Assembly (NCBI RefSeq): GCF_002128405.1
Contig: NZ_NETJ01000002.1
Coordinates: forward strand, 496,001 to 560,000
DNA from: Gottfriedia solisilvae
Lineage (GTDB): Bacteria; Bacillota; Bacilli; Bacillales; Bacillaceae_G
Direction of reading: 5' to 3'
DNA length: 64,000 nucleotides
In this document: in pieces, positions 49,432-57,492 of the stretch
Position numbering within the stretch: the stretch's first letter is position 1
How the letters are laid out: every line of letters begins with the position of its first letter
Program-made: the position numbers and the translations under genes
The notes under the pieces: model-generated
What the model was told of the DNA's origin: nothing
Databases searched by the model: none
What the model saw: the letters and a program-made list of their open reading frames with translations, nothing else

Positions 49432-50310
49432 ATGAAGAAAGTAATAAACATGATTAATCCAAGTTCAAAAGTGGCTGGAGTGTTATTAGTTGAATTGAAA
49501 AAAACAGAAAAAGCACTTGGTGCTATTTTTCCAGATGAATACAAGGAACTTTTTATAGAAACGAATGGAGCGAAATTTGGTGATTGGACTTTGTTCCCTA
49601 TACAAAATAATGAACAAACGGCATTAACAATTGATATTGTGAAACAAAATCGGGAATTCAGACCAAATAATCTCCCAAATGATATGATGTGTATTGGTGA
49701 AAATATTAATGGTGATAAACTTTGCTATCGAATTAGGAAAAGATTTATGCAGGAACTAATTTATACTTGGAATGATAAAACTGGGTTAGGCAAATATGCG
49801 TCTTTAACATTAAGTGAATTTATCGATCGGCATGCACCTAAAATAAATACTAATAAGCCTAATAAACTTGGCACTTTTATGGTTGAAAGCGGAAAGCTAA
49901 TTGTTACTGACCCATACTATAAAGTGGATGAAGAAGCTGAGTTGCAGATTGTACTTTTAAATGTGAAAAATGGTAAATGGACGGCTTCCATTTCTTATAC
50001 TCCTGATGAAGTAGTTAAAAACTTATTTGTATTTTATGGGGAAAAGAAACCAAGTGGAAAATGGCATGTTTGCGATAAACAGATTGGAGTTGACTCTGCA
50101 CAAACAGGAATTTTTAATTTTAATACATTTGCTAGAGACGAAGCAATCGAATTAGATGAGATAGTTGCTTCCGATGCACAGGGGGGAGTTGTGTCAGATG
50201 GTGCGGTTTCAATGTCTGGTTATGGTGACGGATTGTACGAGGTTAAAGTTAAATATAACATTTCAAAAGAGATTATTGGTGTGATGATAGACTTTTGTGA
50301 AGAGGAATAG
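49432..50310 (+). CDS. SMI1/KNR4 protein with a second C-terminal domain (292 aa)
   Basis: ATG 49432 follows GGAGGAAG; an ATG at 49420 overlaps the RBS. N-terminal SMI1/KNR4 domain: LKKTEKALGAIFPDEYKELF, ETNGAKFGDWTLFP, MMCIGENINGDKLCYRI. C-terminal part: GTFMVESGKLIVTDPYY, then KQIGVDSAQTGIFNFNTFAR and GAVSMSGYGDGLYEVKVKYN. That VDS.Q.GIF...SGYGDG.Y signature is that of DUF4241-like domains, as I recall. A two-domain immunity-type protein without an adjacent toxin. Confidence 0.85.
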   Translation: MKKVINMINPSSKVAGVLLVELKKTEKALGAIFPDEYKELFIETNGAKFGDWTLFPIQNNEQTALTIDIVKQNREFRPNNLPNDMMCIGENINGDKLCYRIRKRFMQELIYTWNDKTGLGKYASLTLSEFIDRHAPKINTNKPNKLGTFMVESGKLIVTDPYYKVDEEAELQIVLLNVKNGKWTASISYTPDEVVKNLFVFYGEKKPSGKWHVCDKQIGVDSAQTGIFNFNTFARDEAIELDEIVASDAQGGVVSDGAVSMSGYGDGLYEVKVKYNISKEIIGVMIDFCEEE

Positions 50311-50328
50311 TGGATGCACTAAGTGCTT

Positions 50329-50356
50329 ATTCAAATAACTGGCGCATTAGTTGCAT
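50329..50356 (+). repeat. attC-like cassette junction (short)
   Basis: Core 50333-50352 (AAATAACTGGCGCATTAGTT), right box GTTGCAT. A strong hairpin follows at 50386-50417 and no R2 was found. Confidence 0.8.
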
Positions 50357-50385
50357 AAGAAAGTGCTTAATCAAATAAAAAGCGA

Positions 50386-50417
50386 GAACATGGAATTATA
50401 TTCCATGTTCTTTTTTT
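50386..50417 (+). terminator. Terminator
   Basis: Perfect 11-bp stem GAACATGGAAT/ATTCCATGTTC (50386-50410) followed by seven T's. Confidence 0.82.
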
Positions 50418-50594
50418 ATCATAAAGCCTATATTGGAGTATCTTATTATTTGATGTAAAAAAATACCAAAAATAACCTATCGTTAAATGGAGAGAATATT
50501 TAAACACTTTGATATTATAAAACTAAACTCAACGTGTATGTTATTAGATAATACGTTGTTATACAAAAAGAGAGAAAAATGGGGAGTTACACTT

Positions 50595-51026
50595 ATGAAA
50601 TCAACAGGTATTGTTAGAAAGTTAGATGAATTAGGTAGAATTGTTTTACCGAAAGAATTAAGAAAAACCATGAATATTGAAGGCAGAGATCCATTAGAAA
50701 TTCATGTAGAAAAAGATTCGATAATAATTACTCAGTACGATAATTTATTAGGAAAAAGCGGGATTGTGAGAAAAGTAGATGATTTAGGAAGAGTTGTATT
50801 ACCTAAAGAACTCAGAAAAACGTTAAAGCTTCAAACAAATGAACCTTTAGAGGTTTTTATTGATGAAAAACGAATAATACTTAAACAATTTTTTCCAGAT
50901 AAAACATGTATGATTACTGGTGTAATTGATGATAAAAACTTTATTTTTGAAAATGGTAAGTTAGTGTTAAGTAAAGATGGTGCAAACATTCTTATCCAAG
51001 AATTACATAAATATGTAGGTCAATAA
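50595..51026 (+). CDS. Tandem AbrB-domain regulator (143 aa)
   Basis: ATG 50595 follows GGGGAG at 50580-50585. Two SpoVT-AbrB domains in one chain: STGIVRKLDELGRIVLPKEL (residues 2-21) and SGIVRKVDDLGRVVLPKELR (about 55-74), each with RK...D.LGR(I/V)VLPKELR. AbrB proteins normally dimerise through one such domain; here a dimer is built into one polypeptide. A C-terminal ITGVIDDKNFIFENGKLVLS segment follows. Probably a DNA-binding transition-state-type regulator. Confidence 0.88.
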   Translation: MKSTGIVRKLDELGRIVLPKELRKTMNIEGRDPLEIHVEKDSIIITQYDNLLGKSGIVRKVDDLGRVVLPKELRKTLKLQTNEPLEVFIDEKRIILKQFFPDKTCMITGVIDDKNFIFENGKLVLSKDGANILIQELHKYVGQ

Positions 51027-51086
51027 AATAAGCTAGTAAAAGGGAGACGACTCTGAAGTGAACCCAAAAAGTTAGACATATAGTTT

Positions 51087-51794
51087 TTATGCAGCTAATG
51101 AGGATTGGACTCTGTATTGTACAGGGGACAATCCTTTTAGTTTTATCTTAATACGTTCATAGTTGTAATAGTGAATATATTCATGTAACTTCTCAATAAA
51201 CTGATCCATACTGCTAAATTCTTCATTGTATAGTAATTCAGACTTTAATAAGCCAAAGAAGTTTTCAATGACTGCGTTATCTAAACAATTCCCTTTACGA
51301 GACATACTTTGTTTAATTTTATTTTGTTTTAGTATCTCTCGATACTTTCTCATTTGATAGTGCCAGCCTTGGTCTGAATGAAGTATTGGTTTATCTCCAT
51401 CATTTAGGCAGCCCAATCCCTGTTGTAACATTTCGTATACTAAATGAAAAACAGGACGCTTGTTAATGCTATAAGCTATAATTTCTCCGTACATTTGGAA
51501 TTCTGTGATATCAGTTGCCCACTTCTCATTTGGTTTTGAAGCTGTAAAATTTCTTTCAAGTATATTAGGTGCAATTTTTCCTACGTCCCCTTTAAATGAA
51601 CGGTATTTCTTTGCACGAACAGTAGCTTTCAATCCAATTTCATTCATCAATCGAAGTACTGCTTTATGATTTATTTGATAACCTCTTTTACGCAATTCTA
51701 TAGTAATACGACGGTAACCATAACGTCGCTTATGTGAATGATATATCTCTTTAATCATTTCTTTTGTTTTATTATATTTGTCTGGTTCTTTCAT
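51087..51794 (-). CDS. IS3-family transposase OrfB (DDE catalytic part, 235 aa)
   Basis: KEMIKEIYHSHKRRYGYRRI (HTH_21), then the rve integrase core: KWATDITEF (first D), PILHSDQGWHYQ (second D) and SRKGNCLDNAVIENFFGLLK (E). C-terminus YNYERIKIKLKGLSPVQYR is typical. The frame continues upstream to about 51890 without an ATG (VTDIPRATYYYWVKNM), so the product is likely made by -1 frameshifting from orfA. Confidence 0.9.
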   Translation of the reverse strand: MKEPDKYNKTKEMIKEIYHSHKRRYGYRRITIELRKRGYQINHKAVLRLMNEIGLKATVRAKKYRSFKGDVGKIAPNILERNFTASKPNEKWATDITEFQMYGEIIAYSINKRPVFHLVYEMLQQGLGCLNDGDKPILHSDQGWHYQMRKYREILKQNKIKQSMSRKGNCLDNAVIENFFGLLKSELLYNEEFSSMDQFIEKLHEYIHYYNYERIKIKLKGLSPVQYRVQSSLAA

Positions 51795-51880
51795 ATTTTT
51801 AACCCAGTAGTAATAAGTAGCACGAGGAATATCAGTTACTTTAAGCAGAACTGATAAGCTAAAACTAGTCCTTAATTCAC

Positions 51881-52390
51881 TTATGATTTGTGCTTTGATT
51901 TGGTTTGTAATTTTTCTTTTTCTTGAATTAAGGCATGTAACTTTTTTAAATAAGCAACCTCCGCACGTAAACGCTCATTCTCTGCTTGTAAGTCTTCTTG
52001 AGAACCTGGAATAAATGTATTCTTTTTTTGTTTCTTCATTGATGGACGCCCCTTTTTCTTTGGATTAAGGGCATCAATACCATGTTCTCGAAATGTTTTT
52101 CTCCAAACTTCAATTGAACTTGGAGAAGAAATTCTAAACTTTACAGCTGTTTCTAAAACAGAGGCCCCTGTGTCGCTCATATATTTTAATACGTCCATTT
52201 TAAGCTCTAACGGATGTTTTGTATATGTAGAAATTAATCCATCCACTCCATATTCATTATAAAAAGCTACCCAAGTTTGTACGATTTTCTTTCGAACACC
52301 AATAGATTTACCGATTGAATCAAATGATCCTTCACCATTAAGATATTTTTGAATAGCTGTTAATTTTTGATCTAATGAAATTTTAGTCAC
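51881..52390 (-). CDS. IS3-family transposase OrfA (169 aa)
   Basis: GTG start with GGAGGTG upstream. Two helix-turn-helix units (QKLTAIQKYLNGEGSFDSIG, VLETAVKFRISSPSSIEVWR) and a C-terminal leucine-zipper region (EDLQAENERLRAEVAYLKKL). It ends in the -1 frame relative to orfB, as is usual for IS3/IS150-type elements. Confidence 0.88.
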   Translation of the reverse strand: MTKISLDQKLTAIQKYLNGEGSFDSIGKSIGVRKKIVQTWVAFYNEYGVDGLISTYTKHPLELKMDVLKYMSDTGASVLETAVKFRISSPSSIEVWRKTFREHGIDALNPKKKGRPSMKKQKKNTFIPGSQEDLQAENERLRAEVAYLKKLHALIQEKEKLQTKSKHKS

Positions 52391-52456
52391 AAAAAATGCA
52401 CCTCCAATTGTTAGTTGTGTCTAACAATTGGGGTGCATTTCACTCCTAGAATCCTT

Positions 52457-52535
52457 ATTGAACTAGCGCATGCGCTAGTGGAAGATCACGAGCAGCTTAC
52501 AGCTCGTTTTTTCATGTAAATGGCATTCAATGAGA
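52457..52535 (+). repeat. attC-like cassette junction (composite, diverged)
   Basis: Core 52461-52480 (AACTAGCGCATGCGCTAGTG) keeps pairing although the sequence changed; hairpin CGAGC/GCTCG 52490-52506 with T-run; R2 GTAAATGGCATTCAATG 52516-52532. It belongs to the AbrB cassette, now separated by the IS. Confidence 0.78.
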
Positions 52536-52538
52536 AAG

Positions 52539-52547
52539 TGGTATAAT
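52539..52547 (+). promoter_or_regulatory. -10 promoter with no gene
   Basis: TGGTATAAT directly after R2, but a terminator (52571-52609) follows within 25 bp: the cassette gene appears deleted. Confidence 0.5.
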
Positions 52548-52570
52548 TATCTAAGAAAATTATGATATTT

Positions 52571-52609
52571 AAAAAAGACTGATTCAATTAATGAATCAGT
52601 CTTTTTTTA
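52571..52609. terminator. Bidirectional terminator
   Basis: AAAAAAGACTGATTCA/TGAATCAGTCTTTTTTT stem, perfect except for the loop. Confidence 0.82.
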
Positions 52610-52916
52610 GTAATATTTGCAAGAGCATGAAGAATAAGTAGATGAATTTTCGTTCGAATTGTAAAAAATTAAGCATGTAATTTTAATAAATGTATTAAGA
52701 GTATTTATTTTGAAATAATTGTTCTGAAAAAATCATATCAATAAAATAAAATAGTAACAAAACTTTGTTAAGATATCTCTTGTGTTTATTTTTTCTGCAG
52801 TAGACATTCTTGTTACTAATGATCAAAGATGCTTTTCAAATATATAGATTAGATCTATATCATAAATGGCAATGGTTATCGTAACAAAGATAATTTTTTA
52901 AAGGAGATTTTTAATA
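52610..52916. other. AT-rich upstream region of the polysaccharide operon
   Basis: No ORF with an RBS and no repeat junction in about 300 bp. The dense A/T content would be consistent with a regulated promoter, but no hexamers are convincing. Confidence 0.4.
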
Positions 52917-54287
52917 ATGCAATTTTTTACAATTCTTCTATTGTTTCTATGTACCTTTTTTCCTCTTTTCCATATGGTAAATTCTCTTACAATCTTTATT
53001 AATCGTAATAAACCCACACATATCCAAGTACGAAAATATAAAAGTATGAGTATCCTAATCCCATGTTATAACGAAGAAAACATAATTGAAACGGCTATAA
53101 AAGGGATGGAAAGAATAGATTACGCTGCAAAAGAGATCTTTTATATTAATGATGGTTCTCAAGATGGAACAATGAAAATTTTACATAATCTTTTACGTCT
53201 TGTACCGGATACTCGAAAAATAGAAAATCGTTTACAATTCAAGAAAGTCAAAAACTTCTATAAATCCACCTTGTATCCAAATGTTTATGTAATCGACAAA
53301 GAAAATGGTGGGAAACATGATGCGTTAAATGCAGGTATTGAATATTCAAATAATGAATTAGTAGTAACTTTAGATGCTGATAGTATTCTAGCAGACGATG
53401 CATTACAAGTATTAAATACGGAATTTCAAGATAATGCTGTAATAGCAGCAGGTGGTATGGTACACCCTCTCCAAGGTGTTAGTTTTAATAAAAAGAAAGT
53501 TCACCGTTCTTTATTAGTTAATCATGTTATTAGATTTCAAATTTTTGAATTCATAAAAGGTTTCTATATTAATAGAGTATCACTTGCAAAATTAGATGCA
53601 CTTTCTGTTATTTCTGGTGCATTTGGCATATTTAATAGAGAAATTTTATTTCAAGTTAATGGATACCGGAAGACTCTGGGTGAAGATATCGATATTACAT
53701 TAAAATTTCAGCAATATATTTTAAAAAATCCTGGCAAGCGGATGGCCTTTGTTCCAAATGCAGTATGTTTTACTGAATGTCCTGAAACTTGGAGAGATTT
53801 ATTTAAACAACGAGTTCGTTGGCAGAAGGCATTTATTGATTGTATCGTTCATTATTTCCCAATGCTTATTAAGACGTTTCTTTTTCGAACTGTCTCTTTT
53901 TTTATGTTTATAGATTCATTTATTTTAGGTACAATTGCCATCTATTTTACGGTATTTAATATAGGATATATGTTAATCACTAATTTAGATCAAGCTATGA
54001 ATTTAATGATTCTTTATTTGTTAGGTGTAGTTTCTTTAAACGTAATTTACAGTATGTTTGCTGTGTATCTTGCTCGATATTACGAAGTTCGATTCGAAGG
54101 AAAAGAAAAGATCCGATTTGCCTTTACGATTCTATTAGATTTAGTTGTGTATCGTTTTGTAACACTATTTTTTGTACTTTATGGAACAGTAGCATATTTT
54201 GTAAACAGCAATGATTGGAACAAAGTTGCAAGAACAGGACGAAATTATGAATTAGAGAAGGATAAAGGACTGGTGAAAGTTGGATAA
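52917..54287 (+). CDS. Processive family-2 glycosyltransferase, PgaC/IcaA/BcsA-like (456 aa)
   Basis: An ATG follows AAAGGAG. N-terminal helix; then SILIPCYNEENIIETAIKGM (nucleotide-sugar fold), FYINDGSQDGT, ENGGKHDALNAGIEY, VVTLDADSIL (DxD-type) and KQRVRWQKAFIDC (the Q..RW motif of processive enzymes), followed by C-terminal helices. It polymerises a sugar and exports it across the membrane; poly-N-acetylglucosamine is a reasonable guess because a deacetylase is coupled. Overlaps the next gene by 8 bp. Confidence 0.88.
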   Translation: MQFFTILLLFLCTFFPLFHMVNSLTIFINRNKPTHIQVRKYKSMSILIPCYNEENIIETAIKGMERIDYAAKEIFYINDGSQDGTMKILHNLLRLVPDTRKIENRLQFKKVKNFYKSTLYPNVYVIDKENGGKHDALNAGIEYSNNELVVTLDADSILADDALQVLNTEFQDNAVIAAGGMVHPLQGVSFNKKKVHRSLLVNHVIRFQIFEFIKGFYINRVSLAKLDALSVISGAFGIFNREILFQVNGYRKTLGEDIDITLKFQQYILKNPGKRMAFVPNAVCFTECPETWRDLFKQRVRWQKAFIDCIVHYFPMLIKTFLFRTVSFFMFIDSFILGTIAIYFTVFNIGYMLITNLDQAMNLMILYLLGVVSLNVIYSMFAVYLARYYEVRFEGKEKIRFAFTILLDLVVYRFVTLFFVLYGTVAYFVNSNDWNKVARTGRNYELEKDKGLVKVG

Positions 54288-55128
54288 AAAGCTTGTTATT
54301 GTATATGTTATTCTTATTTCATTTTTTATAATAGCATATCCATTTATGAAGAGTAGTGCATCGTTTGTTTCAGAACCAAAACAAAACGAAGAGTTTATTG
54401 GAAAAAGTAAATGTAGACCTTCACCAATTATAAATACAAAAGAAATACTAAAAGATCAAAATAAAGCTAACATTATTTTTACAATGGATGATGGTTGGGA
54501 AACACAATATACTAAGGCTTTTCATATTTTAAATGATAAAGGCATAAAAGGTAGTATTGCGATAATTCCTACAAAAATAGGAACTGAGGGATATCTGACA
54601 TTAGGTCAATTAAATACCTTATACTTATCGGGTTGGGATTTAATGAATCACACATATACACATCGCCACTTAGCAAAATTAACAAAACAAGGGCAAAAAA
54701 TAGAATTAGATAAAGCACGTACATGGCTAAATGATCATTGTTTTACAAAAGCAAGTGATATTGCTGTTTATCCATATGGTTCTTATAATCAAGACACATT
54801 AAAAGTATTACAGCAAGAGAAATTTCGAAGTGCACGTACGATAGTGGATGGAATACAATCTAACCATATAAAAAAATATGAAGTTCGAACGATCAACTTA
54901 CTTTCTTCTACAGATATAGAATGGGTGATTGCTCAGATTGATCAGGCAATTCACACGAAACAAACGATTGTATTTACAAATCATCGTTTTGATAAAAAAG
55001 CCGATAATGCACAAATGAATTTTGATCCAGAAAAATATAAAAATATTGTTAATTATGTGGTTAGTAAGAAAGAACAATTAAATATCCTTACCTATTCTGA
55101 ATGGCTTAATTTAAAGGGTTTAAATTGA
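54280..55128 (+). CDS. Polysaccharide deacetylase (NodB/IcaB-like, 282 aa)
   Basis: TTG start inside the end of the glycosyltransferase gene, typical of translational coupling. Signal anchor KLVIVYVILISFFIIAYPFM. NodB motifs: IIFTMDDGWETQ (catalytic D), WDLMNHTYTHRHL (metal-binding H), IAVYPYGSYNQ. Probably deacetylates the polymer made by the upstream enzyme at the cell surface, as IcaB does for PNAG. Confidence 0.88.
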   Translation: MDKKLVIVYVILISFFIIAYPFMKSSASFVSEPKQNEEFIGKSKCRPSPIINTKEILKDQNKANIIFTMDDGWETQYTKAFHILNDKGIKGSIAIIPTKIGTEGYLTLGQLNTLYLSGWDLMNHTYTHRHLAKLTKQGQKIELDKARTWLNDHCFTKASDIAVYPYGSYNQDTLKVLQQEKFRSARTIVDGIQSNHIKKYEVRTINLLSSTDIEWVIAQIDQAIHTKQTIVFTNHRFDKKADNAQMNFDPEKYKNIVNYVVSKKEQLNILTYSEWLNLKGLN

Positions 55129-55224
55129 CCTTCGTCTTTTCTACTTTTGTAGAGAAAACCATAAGTAGCAGTTGCTAACTAAATAAATATCTTTTGCATA
55201 TAAATAATAAACTAAAAAGCCAGT

Positions 55225-55257
55225 AAAAAAGCTCAGAATAAAGCTCTGAGCTTTTTT
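55225..55257 (+). terminator. Terminator of the polysaccharide operon
   Basis: AAAAAAGCTCAGA/(C)TCTGAGCTTTTTT stem, directly usable as an intrinsic terminator. Confidence 0.8.
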
Positions 55258-55325
55258 ATTATAGATAAACTCATACATTAGTTATATTTTCTTAAAAACA
55301 AAAAAAACTAGCCTAAAACAAGGTT

Positions 55326-55360
55326 TTAACATTTAGTTGCTACGGCAGCTCTTTTTTCTT
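55326..55360 (+). repeat. Degenerate junction with terminator
   Basis: ACATTTAGTTGCTACGGCAG and CTCTTTTTTCTT resemble the R1 right arm plus the hairpin found intact at 15601-15642. Confidence 0.5.
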
Positions 55361-55362
55361 AA

Positions 55363-55737
55363 AAGAGCCACATCGAACCGAATGCGATCTCGATTGCTCA
55401 ATCGAAATTTGAATCTTCACTAAAGCCATTTGCTATTCATTTTGAAGGTAAAACAGTTGGATTCTTAATGTTTAATACTACTGAAGAAGAGCTTGATGGT
55501 TATTGGATATATAGAATAATGGTTGAAAAGAATTTTCAACAACAAGGAATAGGCAAAATTGCGACTCAGTTAATGATAAATGAAATTGCTAAACTACCAA
55601 ATGCCAAAAAAATTGTAGTAGGTTATCATCCTGAAAACTTAGGAGCACATAATTTATATTCAAGTTTAGGATTTATTGATCATGGCGACAGATTTGGTAA
55701 AGAAATGGCTGTTGTATTAGATATTGAGCAAAAATAA
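55363..55737 (+). pseudogene. GNAT acetyltransferase lacking its N-terminus
   Basis: Open from 55363 (KSHIEPNAISIAQSKFESSL) through WIYRIMVEKNFQQQGIGKIA (GNAT Q/RxxGxG/A acetyl-CoA loop) to NLGAHNLYSSLGF and the stop at 55737. The first 20-30 residues, start codon and RBS are missing because the frame begins in junction debris. The inner ATG 55468 lacks an RBS. Confidence 0.75.
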
Positions 55738-55746
55738 ATATTCCTA

Positions 55747-55828
55747 ATGTAACTAACTGGCGCTTTAGTTGTATAACACCAAAGGCTGTTATGGCGCCTT
55801 TTTTGCACTAAATGTCAGGGTAGTTTTT
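55747..55828 (+). repeat. attC-like cassette junction (composite)
   Basis: Core 55751-55770 (right arm TTTAGTT), left box ATGTAAC; hairpin AAGGC/GCCTT about 55782-55800 with T-run; R2 ACTAAATGTCAGGGTAGTTT 55808-55827. Confidence 0.82.
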
Positions 55829-55973
55829 TAGAGTGATGAATAAATAGGATAATTTGCTTTGGATATTTGAAGGACACTACTGTTAAAATAAAAAAATACT
55901 AAGCTATTCCGTGAGGTATTATAGTGTATTAACTAAAAGACAAATCAATTGAAAAATATTTAGGGGCATAATA

Positions 55974-56141
55974 GTGATAAAAATGAGTAATAAAATAATA
56001 ATAATATTTGGTACTTTAATTTATTTTTTTTCCTTTTTATTAGTTTTTCCTGTGAGTTTAGCTTTGTATAAGGTATTAGGAATGGGGTCAGGGGATCCTA
56101 CCCTTGCTTTTTGGACATTGATTAATAACCTTCTTTCCTAG
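55974..56141 (+). CDS. Small membrane protein (55 aa)
   Basis: GTG start (or ATG 55983) with TAGGGGCA upstream. Helix IIIIFGTLIYFFSFLLVFPV, then SLALYKVLGMGSGDPTLAFW and a second short hydrophobic end. Unrecognised. No junction follows before the CwlJ-like gene. Confidence 0.55.
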   Translation: MIKMSNKIIIIFGTLIYFFSFLLVFPVSLALYKVLGMGSGDPTLAFWTLINNLLS

Positions 56142-56226
56142 AGAATGTAATTTTCATTTCTAAAAGCGAGGTTTTTTAACGTAAAAAGTTGTGAAAAATC
56201 ATATCTTGAATAAAGGGGGTTTTTCT

Positions 56227-56682
56227 ATGACTCGAATAAAATACATTCAAAGTGATGTTGAATTATTGGCAAGATTAATCCGAACCGAAGCGGAAGCGGA
56301 AGGACAAAGGGGGATGTTATCTGTTGGTGCTGTCGTGATAAATCGAGCCTTGGTCAAGTGTTCAGATTTCAAAAATGTTGATACAATTCGAGAGGTCATT
56401 TATCAATATCATGGGAGCGACGCTTCCTTCGACGCGATTCAATCGCCATCTTTTTATCAAAGAGCGACCGAGCCTTATTTGAAGCTTGCTAGACAATGTT
56501 TACAGAATTGGCGACTATATCCTGCTGTGTATTCTTTGTGGTATTTCAATCCATCCGGTGCGGGAGTTCAAAATACCCAGTGTCCGCCTAAATGGTATGG
56601 TCAGCCTTATGCGGGAGTTTGGAAGAATCATTGCTTTTATGAGCCGACTGGGGCGGAATGTGCGGAAATTTACAAAATATAA
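56227..56682 (+). CDS. CwlJ/SleB-type cell wall hydrolase (151 aa)
   Basis: ATG 56227 follows AAGGGGG. The Hydrolase_2 domain fills the protein: LLARLIRTEAEAEGQRGMLS VGAVVINR (catalytic Glu in RTEAE), IQSPSFYQR, LWYFNPSGAG and WYGQPYAGVWKNHCFY. Size and lack of a peptidoglycan-binding domain fit CwlJ, a cortex-lytic enzyme of spore germination. Found here without gerQ. Confidence 0.88.
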   Translation: MTRIKYIQSDVELLARLIRTEAEAEGQRGMLSVGAVVINRALVKCSDFKNVDTIREVIYQYHGSDASFDAIQSPSFYQRATEPYLKLARQCLQNWRLYPAVYSLWYFNPSGAGVQNTQCPPKWYGQPYAGVWKNHCFYEPTGAECAEIYKI

Positions 56683-56689
56683 AATAAAA

Positions 56690-56712
56690 AAAGAGCCGAA
56701 ATTGGCTCTTAT
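56690..56712 (+). terminator. Terminator of the hydrolase gene
   Basis: AAGAGCC/GGCTCTT 56691-56710 with flanking A and T runs. Confidence 0.72.
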
Positions 56713-56891
56713 TTTACTTCCCAAAGTATGTCAGCGAAGACGTTGAATGTTATTTTTGAAACTCCCCAGTGTAGCAAGTCGTCGCTGTAAATGATTTCAT
56801 TTGTACGCTTTTTCCATCTGTAAGCGCGATATATTTTCATTGTAAAAAAAGAATGAACCGAACCCCATTCTAATTGCTGGTGAACGTTCAT
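56709..56891 (-). pseudogene. Minus-strand gene fragment
   Basis: Frame on the minus strand: VHSFFTMKIYRAYRWKKRTN, then EIIYSDDLLHWGVSKITFNV and FADILWEVK stop. The end looks like a conserved C-terminus I have seen in Bacillus, but the N-terminal part breaks into another frame (GSFFFYN...), so the copy is broken. Confidence 0.45.
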
Positions 56892-56962
56892 AAAAAATTA
56901 AAGATTCATATGAAAATATCATGTTAGTAAGAGTTATGAACGTTTTATTGTGGAGGATAAAC

Positions 56963-57175
56963 TTGAGAAACCAACAGTGGAGTAAAGTAAAGAAAAAGTT
57001 AGAGGGCTTTATCTGTGACTCTTTGAAAAATAGAGTACAGTTTACTGTCACGAATTATCGAAAGGCTCATTACCGATTAGGAAGGGCTTTTATTACGTTT
57101 GATAAAAAAGAAGTCTTAAATATGTGTATCATCACATCTGATATAGCCATTAATAAAACTAACTGGCGTCGTTAG
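56963..57175 (+). CDS. SF0329-family-like protein cut off by a junction site (70 aa)
   Basis: TTG 56963 follows GTGGAGGA. MRNQQWSKVKKKLEGFICDS LKNRVQFTV and YRKAHYRLGRAFITFDKKEV match the first part of SF0329-type proteins as I remember them (normally about 160-170 aa). The frame then runs into R1: the last residues TNWRR and the stop come from the repeat. It looks like a gene truncated by recombination at the site. Confidence 0.68.
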   Translation: MRNQQWSKVKKKLEGFICDSLKNRVQFTVTNYRKAHYRLGRAFITFDKKEVLNMCIITSDIAINKTNWRR

Positions 57176-57224
57176 TTCAATAAGAAACAAAAAAAGAACT
57201 TCAGAAATGAAGTTCTTTTTTAAA
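57153..57224 (+). repeat. attC-like junction with terminator
   Basis: Core 57157-57177 (one extra T in the spacer: TGGCGTC), right box GTTCAAT; hairpin AAAAAGAACTTCA/TGAAGTTCTTTTT 57192-57221. R2 not found. Confidence 0.8.
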
Positions 57225-57276
57225 TTTAAAACTTATGTTAAATAAATTAAATAACGAATTATAGAGGAAATCCATT

Positions 57277-57285
57277 TTCCCCCAA
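57277..57285. promoter_or_regulatory. TTCCCCCAA motif
   Basis: Third copy, 208 bp before the lipoprotein start at 57493; context AAGTTAAAG is similar to the copy at 15741. Confidence 0.38.
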
Positions 57286-57425
57286 GTTAAAGTTTATTTT
57301 AACTAAAAATGTTTATTTTCACATATATGTTATGAGTAAATATTACTTTATTGCAGTACCTCGGCATTTTTTATTGAGCAAAATTATTTAATTTTACGTA
57401 GAAAATATATTACCCATTTATAAAA

Positions 57426-57434
57426 TTCCCCCAA
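57426..57434. promoter_or_regulatory. TTCCCCCAA motif
   Basis: Fourth copy, 59 bp before the lipoprotein start at 57493. The remaining 57225-57492 holds no gene. Confidence 0.4.
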
Positions 57435-57492
57435 TTTACGTGGAATTTTATAGATATTACACTAATAATATTAAAAACTTTAGGAGGATAAC

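Larger units (their letters stand above)
51054..52442 (-). mobile_element. IS3-family insertion sequence (1389 bp)
   Basis: Imperfect terminal inverted repeats: TGAAGTGAACCCAAAAAGTT at 51054 and, inverted, TGAAATGCACCCCAATTGTT ending at 52442. Target duplication CTC at 51051-51053 and 52443-52445. It carries orfA and orfB on the minus strand. It sits between the AbrB-like gene and that gene's junction site, so it split a cassette. Confidence 0.9.

Noticed and set aside
50487-50594. N-terminal extension of the tandem AbrB protein
   Set aside because: The upstream 36 codons have no domain similarity, and GGGGAG is correctly placed for ATG 50595.
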